From Trachythela sp. YZ-2020 (Eukaryota > Cnidaria > Anthozoa > Malacalcyonacea > Clavulariidae), in contig JADLSH010000316.1 in NCBI GenBank assembly GCA_016169945.1, positions 682,001 to 746,000 of the forward strand: 64,000 nucleotides of DNA. Reading direction: 5' to 3'. Shown here piece after piece: positions 40,870 to 64,000 of this stretch. The position numbers were made by a program, and so were the translations under genes. The notes under the pieces are model-generated. The model had not been told where the DNA came from. It saw nothing but the letters and a program-made list of their open reading frames with translations, and searched no databases. Every line of letters begins with the position of its first letter. Within the stretch, counting starts at the first letter, position 1.

Positions 40870-41188
40870 TTACTTCCTAAAATGGCCAGAATGTTTTTGT
40901 TAGTTTAATTTAACTTGTAGAACCGACAAATTTGACATTTTAAAATTAACAAACAACAACGAACCTTTGCCATTGACCGTTCGATCGCGATTTTAAGAGC
41001 GCTTAGCTTGTCTCGCCTTGTGTTTGAGATTGTGATACGTCCTTCCTTTTACACCATTCAGCATTCTACTCAAATTCAACAGTACCAATGAAATCAATTT
41101 TTCGACCTCGACATTCGACCTCGACATTCGACCTTCCACCCTCGACCTTCTACCCTCGACCTCTGACCCTCGACCAAAACCCAAACTC
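40870..41188 (-). repeat. MULE right terminal inverted repeat
   Basis: Contains CGACCTCGACATTCGACC-type simple repeats, AATTGATTTCATTGGTACTG in inverted form and the TTAACTTGTAGAACCGAC block, all mirrored at 33100-33600. It lies upstream of the transposase gene and presumably held its promoter. Confidence 0.75.
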
Positions 41189-41197
41189 GTAGCATTC

Positions 41198-42487
41198 TCA
41201 TGTTTCAGGCACGTGTATATTTCTCTTTGAACTTGACGTCAATCACAAACCCTTGGCCTTGTCCATAACTTAACACTAAATGAATGTTCTTCTCGCGCGA
41301 AACATAAGGATACATTCGCTCTTTTGAAGTGCACAGTGCGTGTATAAGAAAAAAAGGTAACCATTAACATGTCTGCGTGCGTTTATTTTATTTTATTTGC
41401 TTTGCCATATTTAAACAACACATCACAATACAATACAATACAACACAATACAATACAATACAGACATCGACATGCACAACACAGGGCATATATGAAAAAC
41501 ATCAATTTTTGCACGCATTATTGAACGCACAAGAGCACGCCAAAATTGGATTACCTTTCTTATACACCCTGTATTGAAATCTTATATAAGTGCGGCAAAA
41601 GAATTTATAATGATTTTTAAAAATTAAATGAAGAGGCTCGTATTTCACGTGATTACAAATTGTTGGGATTAATTGCACTGGAAAAAGTCAATCACATTCG
41701 AGAAACATAGGTTACAGCATGGTTTTGCAATTTGGATAACATGTACGAGTGAGTTTTTCAAAGACCTCAAAATAACACGAAGAACGTCGCTCAATTCTGG
41801 AGCTTGCCAAGAAATTTTGCGGACGGAAGACCAAGTTATTGCCTCCCCTTCCATTACTGATGTGTCTAAATTATACCAAAGAGCAAATCCGCACCAAGGA
41901 AAATTGGGTGCTGTTTTATAGAGAACAATGAAACATTGCACTACAATCCCCGAAGTAAATAATCTCGGACAGCAGGTTCTCTGTCTTAAGCCCAGGTCAA
42001 ACGAGAATGAGAGTTGATGAGAGTCAATGAAAGTCGAGAGTTGCTCGCGTTTGACCGCCAACTCTCATCGACCCCTCGTGCATTCTCATCAAGTCTCATC
42101 AACTTTGAATGAGAATTGATGAAAGTTTTTGATCGGTACGCGTGGTAATGTCCAGTCAACTCTCACGGAACTCTTCGTTTGACCCGGGCATGTGAGTTAA
42201 TGAAACTCTCATGCTAACTTTTTCTTGCCAACTCCCATCAACCTTCAGCCTCGTTTGACCAGGGCATTAAACAATTTGATACTTCACGTTTTCACAGGTA
42301 GGGGTTTTCAATCTATAATTGTATATAATTATATGCATATTTTGGCTGAAGAAAAATTAAAACAAAAAAGAGGAAATACTTATATTTAGATTGAAAGTGT
42401 ATCTTAAACAACGGCTTACAGAATGTCTAAATATTAGTAGTTACAAGATAAGCAATATGTATGAAAGTGTCCCTGGTTAGTTGTCCA
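41198..42487. other. PSMD11 downstream flank with MITE and ACAAT microsatellite
   Basis: No gene beyond the 3' end of PSMD11. An (ACAAT)n tract lies at about 41422-41461. A MITE occupies 41990-42265 with ends GCCCAGGTCAAACGAG and CTCGTTTGACCAGGGC next to TTAA; internally it repeats GAGAGTTGATGAGAG-like units. Related copies are at 46205-46432 and 51740-51850. Confidence 0.55.
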
Positions 42488-55647
<13,160 letters not shown>

Positions 55648-55734
55648 CTAAAATATTAACATCAAGAATACGTATATGAATAGTTTTCCTTCAATTCCAT
55701 CCATTCTGTAGTACTGTATGCTTGAAGGTTTGTA

Positions 55735-55830
55735 GGAACAAACTACCTGAAATATACCACAAGAACTTCCATATTTCGAGCGAAGACCCTTCGTTTGAAA
55801 CGTCGAAGTTCTTGTGATATTTTCCATGTG
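55735..55830 (-). repeat. Second TTCGCTCGAAA repeat copy
   Basis: The reverse complement holds AAGAACTTCGACGTTTC, AACGAAGGGTCTTCGCTCG and ATTTCAGGTAGTTTGTTCC. It forms an imperfect palindrome, since the CAAGAACTTC block occurs in both orientations. Confidence 0.5.
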
Positions 55831-56748
55831 GTTAATTTGTTCCCGCCATAGACAATCGAGAGGAACAGGGTTCTGCCCACGGTGGGCGGCGCCGGGCGGT
55901 AGCGCCAGCACTCATCAGTGCCGCCCGACACTCTCGCCAAAGCGGACTTCTTGAAAGGTTTGAAATATGCAGTACGAAAACCTCAATGTTCTACTTTGTA
56001 ATAGATATTTTTTACAAGTAATTTATATTTTATACAAGAAAAGAAGTCAGAGGGCTGTAAGAGGTGGGGGAGGGACCATAATCTCATTTTCCATTCCCAA
56101 TTTTAATTGCTATTTTTATTGCTTTTTTGTAATCCCAGTCGTCTCAGCAAGTAAAGCCTGTTACAGACATTACTTTTATCCTCTAAGTAATGTTCCGAAT
56201 ATTCCTCAAAATATCTAATGACTAAATCTATTAAACCAAATACATTTAAAGTACTTGTCTGCAGTAAATGACTCGAGCTGAGCAAGTGACATTTTCATGT
56301 CAAGCTTCGGCGAGCGATATTTTAATATAATTCATCCCAAATGGTCCACTCTGCATCCAAAGCCTTCAAGGTATACGTCTTTGGCCTTGAAAACCACAAA
56401 TTCCCTTTATAAAATACTCTAAACCAGAGTAATTCACTCGAACTGACCAAGTGACGATTTCGTACAAATTTCGGCGAGCGATATTTTTACATCAATTCAT
56501 CCCCAGCTGTCCAGTTTGCGTCTAAAACCTTCACGATAAGTAGTTATTGCCAAAAACGTTTGATCGAAGTGGATTCGAAACACTGGGACGACGCAAAATG
56601 CAAAAGATATGGATTTCCCCGTAGAGTTTATAGTCTTTTTGCCCTGAATGGCGGCCATCTTGGATTTATCATGCAGGTCACGCAGCGGCTACGTATGAGT
56701 CAGCAATCTAGGTTTATTATTTCTATGGTTTCGTGGGTGTGATGGGTG
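55831..56748. other. No gene; 110-bp direct repeat pair
   Basis: Segments 56265-56375 and 56430-56545 are diverged direct repeats sharing GACCAAGTGAC/GAGCAAGTGAC, TTCGGCGAGCGATATTTT and ATTCATCCC. No coding domain recognised. Confidence 0.55.
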
Positions 56749-57515
56749 CAGAGCTTCCACTCGGAAGGAAATTTCCTTCCAAAAGGATATTTTGGCATTT
56801 GGAAGGAAAAATAAGAGGAAATGAGATTTGGAAGGAAATTGGAAGGAAATTTAATTGGCCATTTCGAAGGAAAAGGGAAAGAAATTTTACATATTATGAA
56901 CTTTTGAGTTAAAAAACATGTATAAATATAATACATCGAATATTTACATAACCATCAAGGATGAATGGGGGTAATTTGGGACTTAACAGGTCTTCAGTGG
57001 GTGAGTAGAGTACTTGTACATAAATAACGCGGGCTCAATTTTTTTCGCGGGTTTTTATAAACTAAATTACTAAAAACAAACAGTCGAAAAAGGGAAACTG
57101 TAATTTCTAAACCAAAAAAAAGTAATTTGTAAATTATGATGGCTTATATTGAGTCAACTTCTGAGTCAAGCTCATCAGAAGATGTTTTTTTTAGGTTAAT
57201 TATCCTTATTCAAATTAATTTTGAACGGTATAGACTAATGATTATATACTACTCTACTGTAGTGATCTGGACACTTGAATTTTGTACCGTACAATGGTTA
57301 ATTATTTTTCTAATATTAAATTAGAGATTCACTATTTGAATACTGCAGTACACCTTCAATTTACATCGGGAGTACAGTACAATACAAAATTTATTATACT
57401 ATTTTAAAAAAAATTGGAAGGAAAAATGGAAGGAAATTTAGGATTTTGGGAAGGAAATTCTGCGAAAAAAAAGGACAAAAACGAGAAATTTTACTTTGCC
57501 AAAGTGGAAGCACTG
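56749..57515. mobile_element. hAT-type MITE, 767 bp
   Basis: Ends CAGAGCTTCCACT and AGTGGAAGCACTG follow the hAT pattern, and GATGGGTG is duplicated exactly at 56741-56748 and 57516-57523. Sub-terminal GGAAGGAAA units are repeated many times at both ends in direct orientation. The interior carries ATAACGCGGGCTCAATTTTT, also found at 1531 in the foldback element, and a short open frame from 57136. Confidence 0.88.
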
Positions 57516-57539
57516 GATGGGTGGTCATCTCACTAATCT

Positions 57540-59330
57540 TTGTTAGGAGTGGAATAGGCGAATTATAAAAAAACATGAGTAAGTCATATCAGTAAGTCTG
57601 AATTATAACGTATAAATCGCTTTTTGGGACTTCAGGAAAAGTGGCGGAACAAATTTATCGTTTATACTTTATAAAAAAGGATAAATAGAGATAGATGGTC
57701 GAAAAAAATACTTTTGTAGTTTTTGTAACCTGTTTAACTGTTTTGTACTCCAGAAAAGAAGTTTAAATTATTACTAGAAATACATGCATGCAGAATCCCC
57801 TCGCCCATTCGAATCACACAATTTACTCCCCCAAAAGTTATTGTAACATGAAGTACTGAGTCGATTGCTGTAACCATGGCACAGATTAAAGATTATATCT
57901 TTAATCTGTTACCATGGTAACAAGCAACACTGAATATTTCTTTTATTTTGTACAAAATGGTAAAATATTGATAAGATTTGTTAATTTTAACTATAAAATT
58001 GTCAATTGCACAACTATATAAAGTAGGTATGTTATTACGTACTCTTTTAGCTTTGATTTACTGTAAAATTCAACCTTAGAAGTCTCAGAAAACATTTCGA
58101 AATTTTCATAAAACTTCAATTGTTTTTAACAGTATTTTTATACTTCTTTTCGTACTTGTTTTTGAGATTTAATATGTTGTTTCTTATTCTATAATGTATT
58201 TGAATTAATACTAAAACACTTTGTAAGATTAATCAATGTTGTATTGACCACACAGGATGACCTACGCATTTTCAAATCCACAAACTATAATATACTGCAT
58301 TGACATACGGCAAAAGCAAGTATACAAAATAGACACTTACCCGTTTAAAACGCTTTAAAACTCGAAAATATTGTCTTTCTTCGGTCTTTTGACTGTTTTT
58401 TTCCTGCTGTTCCTCTAAATAATTTTCATTTATCTCGTTTTAGAGACTTTGTCTCTTTATTTCCCGACTCCCGAGTACAAAACAGTTTTCTCTCGGCCTG
58501 AACTCGCGCATGTGCATAACGTAGAAAACCGTCCATTGCATAATGGCGGACAATTTTGCATTCCGCTATGTTGTCACATACCCGAGTGTAAATATCCGAG
58601 CGGAATTAGTACCCTCGCACGGCGCTTCGCGCCGGCTCGGGGATTAATCGTGTCGCCATGGCTACTGTGCTTCCTCTTCTCGAAACAAAATTTCCATTTT
58701 TTATTCTTTCAAAATAAATTTCTCAAAATAATATTGTTTCCTTCCACTCTTCTTTCCAAACTATTAGAGCAATGATCAAAAAAGGGAAGACACAGTGATT
58801 ACGTCAAGTAAAACATTTCAGGTGGCGATAGCCTTTGATTGCGTCGTGAAGAGGGGTGTGAGCCAAGGATCCAATTCTGTTTTCTAAGCCAAAAATTTGC
58901 TTTGAACGCAGATATCCGACTCGCCTATTTTGCCGATTTTGTGATGCCGATTTTGCCGATTTTGTGATGAAAAAGATTAGCAATAGTAATGTTTTGGAGT
59001 GTAGTGTCTGGCAATGTTCAGCTGGGGCGAGGGGTTACTGCAAGCATGTATTTCTAGTATAAAGTATAAAGTATAAACGATAAATTTGTTCCGCAGCTTT
59101 TCCTGAAGTCCCAAAAAGCTATTTATAAGTTATAATTCAGACTTACTGATATGATATGACTTATTCATGTTTTTTTATAATTCGCTCATTCCACTCCTAA
59201 CAAAGATTAGTGAGATGACCACCCATCACACCCATGAAACTTAGCCATGCGCCCGCAAAACTTGATGAGCTTTGGATTTCCTATTGCTTTCCTTTTTTTC
59301 GGGTGTAAATATCCGAGCGGAAATTACTTG
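57540..59330. repeat. Dispersed repeat with inverted ends, relative of 28425-29640
   Basis: The ends are inverted: TTATAAAAAAACATGAGTAAGTC at 57565 against its complement near 59160, and the GCGGAACAAATTTATCG block near 57643 against 59078. The interior holds CTAGAAATACATGCATGCA (57774) with an inverse near 59045, and CCGAGCGGAATTAGTACCCTCGC with a GC hairpin at 58592-58646. No ORF. Confidence 0.65.
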
Positions 59331-60764
59331 CAATGTGCTCTACTTTGTTATAAATACTCTCTTCTCCGTAAAGATTTTTAGAGGGAATATATGTGCTCCC
59401 GACCAGTGGTCCTGACCCCTGGTCATCTGAAGTGGATGGGACTGGGGGGGGGCTGCAGCTGGGGCTGCCCAATAATTTGTGAAATAAATTTCAAATTGAT
59501 TTCAGTTAACCATTTCACTTACAATTATCGAACAGAAACACTTCAGTAACTCTTGGAAAACAGATTTAATAAGTCAATAGCCTAATTTCGTACCGAGCTG
59601 GGGTATAGGGGATGTTACAACCCAAACTTTTTAAAACAATGTCAGTAAATTGACCTTTGTCTGTTAAAACGTAGAATTTGAAAGTAACTTGCTTGGTAAA
59701 TTTTAAAATTTTAAACAACCACAGCCACAGGGCCGTCGACTGTAATTTGGTCATCCAAAATTGTACTTCTTTTCATAGCCAACTACAATCGACTCATCTG
59801 TAACAGTTTGTCGAAATACTTTCACATTGTGTATATATATCAGAAGGAACACAACTAATTCACCAACGCTTGTAATTGTATACATAGCACATGAGGTTGT
59901 AAAAAGTTAAAAAGTGTGTTAGAAACCTCGAATTCTTAGGTTTTACAAACTTCACAATTTTTATTAAAAATCCTCTCAGAAAGCACAGAAAATGCACTTC
60001 TGAGGCTTCACAAATGCAAAATTTTCCTCGGGAAGTATGCCCCCAGACCCACTAGGTTCGGGCCCCAATAACAATTTGCTGCTGATGGCACTGAACCAAA
60101 ATGCAAAATTTGTTTTCAAAAGTTGGTCAGTCTAGCAGGAAAACATTGACAATTGCCAATTTTCACGTTTTTGGCAAGTTGGTCCTGAGGTGGTCACCTA
60201 ACGGCCCTAATGCTGATCCTCATTCGGCGCTTGGGACCAACGGGGGGGAGGGAAATAAAAAAATTGCGCACGTTTTCTTTGATTATTTAGCACGCCTTAC
60301 CTTCTTTTGATGAGCGGTTGGATACGACAATCCGATTACGGCGTGATTCGCAAGATATAAAGTGGTGTGCGGTAGATGGCACCGCCATCTCCTTCGTTGG
60401 TCCCGTGGTCCCGCCGGAATTAGTCCTGACAAACCCGGCTCTTGGGACGGTGAAGCAGCTCCGTTTTCGTGACCCTCCTGTTTTCTGGCGGGGGAAGTTC
60501 ATCATCATGGGGACTTTTGGCAGACTATGTTTGACGAGTTGTCACGGCAGGAATTGTTTTCTCGGATTATCCTCACAGGGGCGAATGTCAATGGCCAAAC
60601 TATTTAAACTGTGTGTAGGGTTATTTGAACTGTGTGAGAGGGACATGGATAGTGTTCATGGAATTGAAAATGGTGTGGGTTATTCGGGAGAGTAGAATCA
60701 TAATTATATTTATTTATGTGTGTCAATAAATGGTTGCCTGGAATATTTGAGGGAGAGGAAGCGA
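59331..60764. other. No recognisable gene
   Basis: Contains an open frame at 60318-60695 on the plus strand and several shorter ones, none with a recognisable domain. A G-tract lies at about 60242-60250. Confidence 0.4.
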
Positions 60765-61062
60765 AGCGAGTTCACGGATTTTATTTACATAACTTAGTCC
60801 CTCCGTGTGCGGTTGAGTTTTGATAAGGGGTCACGTTCCGGTGGGGATGTTACATGTGCAGAAACTGGGATAGTTCAGTCTTACCAAGCTAGTGCGTGGA
60901 AGAAGACACGGTCCAGACAAGTGAGGGAAGGGAAAACATCCCCCCACCTCCCCTGTTGGCCAACAGTGTTTTCCCTTTTTTCCGTCTTTCCGACTCAACC
61001 GTTCACGGATTTTATTCCCATAACTTAGTCCCTCCTCGTGCGTTTGAATCTTGATAAGGGCT
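60765..61062. repeat. Direct repeat pair
   Basis: GTTCACGGATTTTATT, CATAACTTAGTCCCTCC and TTGATAAGGG occur in the same order at 60769-60830 and 61001-61060. Confidence 0.75.
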
Positions 61063-61194
61063 AATGAGAATGCGGTGTTATGGTTCTCTTTCTTTTCCCA
61101 AGAATATCGTTTTGCTGTAAATTAAATTTACAGCAATTACAACGTAACTGCTGTAAATTAAACTTTTCCAATTTTGATAAAATTTTCTGCTTAT

Positions 61195-61400
61195 AATTAT
61201 ATGCTCCTAAAATCAAAACCCGCATGTGGTGCATCGATATCAAATTATACACATGTATACGCATGCGCAGTGGTAATAACATTTGAAATTCACTAAAATT
61301 TTCAGATTATATGCAACTAGAATACTACCACGGCATGCTGTGCATCGATTACGCAAATCATACACATATATACGCATGCGCAGTGCTGTTTTTTATCATT
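61195..61400. repeat. Direct repeat pair with TACGCATGCGCAGT
   Basis: CCCGCATGTGGTGCATCGAT through TACGCATGCGCAGTG (61218-61273) recurs at about 61330-61384. Confidence 0.7.
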
Positions 61401-61691
61401 TGATATTTCGCTTATCCTTATAATACCTAATGATCGCCCACGTAATTGTCATTTGTCAACACAGCACTTGAAAGAGTTTAAAAGGGCGAAAAAGGGGGTT
61501 TATCGAATACGAAAATGTATACATTTTCAGAGCCAAATATGAGAGCGAGGCATATTGTGTTAATTAAGGGTCGCACCGCTTGACTTGACGCATAAATTAA
61601 TTTAGACATATTAACAAACAAATGCATTAAATTTCATTGTAATTAATTTCCAAGTAATAATGGTTTACATGTTTATAATGACAGTTATTTA

Positions 61692-61855
61692 AGAATTAAA
61701 AAACGAGTTGCGTGCCGTTATGGTGTAATAATGCACGAGGGGTGAATGTTGGGAGAGGCATAGCCGAGTGTTTTACGCGCTTCTCGAGTATTCTCCCAAC
61801 ATTTCCCCGAGTGCATTTTTACACCATAACGGCACAAGACGAGTTTTTTAATTCT
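61692..61855. repeat. Large hairpin, 164 bp
   Basis: GAATTAAAAAACGAGTTGCG, GTGCCGTTATGGTGTAA and GAATGTTGGGAGA are mirrored within 160 bp. Likely a palindromic MITE. Confidence 0.75.
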
Positions 61856-62883
61856 TTTATATTATAAGTGGTAGATAAGCACGGTAAACAATTTTGTTCA
61901 AAGATCAATATTGATATTCTCCCAACATGTAATCACTGACGTCACTCGCAAGCTTTTTAATGTTTTCATTGCTCTGCAACAACTACAAGCTTGAATTCTG
62001 GCCGGCGAAGGAGCGAAAAACTTGCAACTCAACAAAAATTAGGGATTAAAAAGGCACAAAAACTGTTGAAAATTGTTCAAATATACTGCACAATGATAGA
62101 CAGATTGGTTTTTCGTTGTTCTGCTTCACTATTGTCCTGGATTCGTATAAAAGCGAAGGATTTTTGTCAAGCTGCTTTGACGACATTGGCTGTCAAGTTG
62201 ATTTTTCATCTTGAACCAAATATATCAGGCAGTTTTTGTTTAAAGGTACTGTTTGAATATTTTTTTGTTTTTGCTAGTTCAGTGGTTGGTGGTTAAACAT
62301 TTTCTCAGACAAACTGTCAAGAAATGCATAAACATGTCGTATTTGTGTAGGTTTTTGTCATTGCATCTTGACAGCTTAAAAACATGTACACATATTGTTT
62401 TTATCTAAATCAATGCCAAAATGGTTAATTTTAATTTTTTGCACCTAGAACTGTGGATAAATTTGGTTTGGTTTGTGTTTAATACAGTTTTTGTACCTTT
62501 AAATGCCAAAATAGTTCAGATTTTCGCGTTTCTTGTCGCCGTTGAATGCGAACTTTCAAGCAAAAAAGTATATTTCAAACTCAGAAACAGCTACGAATCT
62601 TTATTCGCCGTTTATGTTCCGTTGTTATTTGTTGGCTGGCTTTTTTCCATCTCGTTTAGGTCTACTTTTTCTTGCTTTCTGACAGACTTTGGATTTAAAA
62701 CTATTATAATTTTGTTCATATTGTATTGACAGTTCCGAGGAAAATTTAACAAGCGGGGACGAAGGGAGAAAAATCAAAACGGTGGCCGTGCTTTATTGCG
62801 TCATAAATAACGCGCATTAGCCAATCAAATTGCTCGTTAGACACTACTTATAATATAATTTGGAATATACGTATGTACAGGAG
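61856..62883. other. No recognisable gene
   Basis: Open frames at 61991-62296 and 62421-62729 (plus) are Phe-rich from T-rich sequence and show no recognisable domain. Confidence 0.4.
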
Positions 62884-63066
62884 TTAATAGCGCAGCCATT
62901 GGTTACAGACGCTAGTTGTTTCACCAATGTCCAAGCACTCGTTTTCCTTCGTATTACGCTTACAAGCTTTTTGTTGCCGCTTCTTATTAGAAACAGTGGT
63001 CTCTCCATGCTGTGATTTTCCAGCTTTATTGTCTGGTTTGGTAATGCGAGGGCGCTGCTTTTTCTT
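62884..63066 (-). CDS. Possible terminal exon of an unknown basic protein
   Basis: An open frame with KKKQRPRITKPDNKAGKSQ, KKRQQKACKRNTKENECLD and an end at WLRY looks compositionally protein-like and lysine-rich. The proposed acceptor is weak (AAAG) and no homologous family is recognised. Confidence 0.25.
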   Translation of the reverse strand, partial: KKKQRPRITKPDNKAGKSQHGETTVSNKKRQQKACKRNTKENECLDIGETTSVCNQWLRY

Positions 63067-63204
63067 TGCAGGTATTTAGCTCGTTCATTATCAACGAAAG
63101 ATTGTTCGTGCTGTTCTCTTGCACCTCTGAGACATTGAATAAAGTTCGCCTGCATATTCTTTTATCGTTTCAAAATGCTTTCCAACGTTTTCTGTATATC
63201 GAGT

Positions 63205-63285
63205 TTTTTCCCAACAACAAAAAGTCCCTTTCAGCGCCTTCGCGCACGCCTCTTGGCAAAGCCAAGCGGCGCTGAAAAGGACCTA
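63205..63285. repeat. Short hairpin repeat
   Basis: TCCCTTTCAGCGCCTTCGCG is followed 25 bp later by the inverse AGCGGCGCTGAAAAGG; GC-rich loop. Confidence 0.5.
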
Positions 63286-64000
63286 CTATTGAATTTCTAC
63301 TGCTAATATGTTGTTAGCCTCAACACTCTGACAGAAAAAATATGTTGCTGCAAAGCATTGTTTCCATGGTTACCGAGATAAAGCACCACCTGTGGCGAAA
63401 TTCATGCAATTTTATAAACACAATAACAAAAAAGCATTAAAAAAATGATAAAATTCTAGAATAACTGTTATTTACTAACAAATAACATTGTCTAGGGGTT
63501 GAACTAAAACAATCAACTTTGAAGCATTATCACCAGTTTTACAGGTCAAAAACTGGAAAGGCATTTGACGACTCGCATGGAAACTGGCGCAACTTCAAAA
63601 CTCTTCTACATAACTCAATTATTTTAGTTCATGATCTAGAGCTGGATATGATGAGTCTGTGCTGAAAATTTCATCAAGAAAGCTTCAATACCTCTTCAGA
63701 TATTCTGCGCGCAATAATGGAAATCGCTAATTTATGCTTATTCGAGAAAAATGCATTTAAAGTTCAATGTTCGGTTTATCAACATGACGGTCACATTAAA
63801 GGTGGTCTTATACATTGAATACTATTTTTCCTAATTTAATACCTTGTCCTAATTTTTACTCTAATATTATACAATATGGGTGGCCAACACAAAATCACTC
63901 ACTGTTACAATTTGTGGATTAGTGTTACAATTTTTAGTGATAGATAGTTGAATATAGTTTATATATTCGGTATATAAATGTGCCGTATATAAATGTTTCG
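63286..64000. other. No recognisable gene
   Basis: AT-rich sequence to the window edge without ORF or repeat that I recognise. Confidence 0.45.

Larger units (their letters stand above)
32978..41188. mobile_element. MULE-like DNA transposon, 8.2 kb, with nested MITEs
   Basis: The ends are inverted: AGTTTGGGTTTTGGTCG at the left and its reverse complement at the right, followed on each side by GGTCGAGGGTGGAAGGTCG-type simple repeats and several hundred bp of further similarity. The 9-bp GTAGCATTC flanks both ends (32969-32977 and 41189-41197), the duplication length typical of Mutator-like elements. A minus-strand transposase gene with frame breaks occupies the middle, and several palindromic elements (37380-38590, 39429-39792, 39813-40384, 40423-40574) have inserted since. 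Confidence 0.85.

Noticed and set aside
60318..60695. 125-codon plus-strand ORF
   Set aside because: Contains no motif that I recognise and no splice or promoter context; left as uncharacterised sequence.

Overview
The window looks like a piece of a large, repeat-rich invertebrate genome; a cnidarian or a similar marine animal is my inference. One host gene is recognisable: a 13-exon stretch on the minus strand (42488-55647) encoding the C-terminal two thirds of the 26S proteasome lid subunit PSMD11/Rpn6. Its introns, and most of the rest of the window, are filled with transposons and their non-autonomous derivatives.

Region by region: 1-1417 has no recognisable gene. 1418-4139 is a foldback-type element with a degenerate 30-bp minisatellite at its centre and SINE insertions in its right half. 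4337-7735 is a broken hAT-like transposase gene. 8128-28003 is a nearly intact Polinton/Maverick (adintovirus-like) element with 38-bp identical tips, about 290-bp terminal inverted repeats and a perfect 6-bp target duplication (GACGTT). 28010-32970 holds diverged dispersed repeats, a SINE and a small palindromic element. 32978-41188 is a MULE-like transposon with a 9-bp target duplication, a frameshifted minus-strand transposase and nested MITEs. 42488-55647 is PSMD11. 55648-64000 holds repeats, including a hAT MITE with a perfect 8-bp duplication.

The Polinton carries about 20 genes. Replication and integration: protein-primed family B DNA polymerase, retroviral-type integrase and a PCNA-like sliding clamp. 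Virion: double-jelly-roll major capsid protein, probable penton (minor capsid) protein, A32-like packaging ATPase, several membrane/coiled-coil proteins, and a 621-residue collagen-like fibre with a C-terminal knob. Others: a BRO-N protein, a C2H2 zinc-finger protein and two Cys-rich proteins, one with a frame break. I found no adenovirus-type maturation protease.

The most interesting signals are in how the Polinton is built. (1) Eighteen of twenty genes have AATAAA within about 20 nt of, or overlapping, the ATG. (2) Nine intergenic hairpins with 9-11 bp arms sit mainly just after stop codons, recalling the hairpin 3' ends of mimivirus transcripts. (3) The AT-rich element is peppered with short GC-rich palindromes, both between and inside genes, where they encode recurring RASAP/RVSAP-like peptides; the frame break in one Cys-rich gene falls in such a cluster. 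(4) The collagen-like fibre and the neighbouring 188-residue protein share an N-terminal M-x-L-x-FGY tag, which could anchor both to the capsid. (5) Each terminus has three copies of CGTCAGCA.
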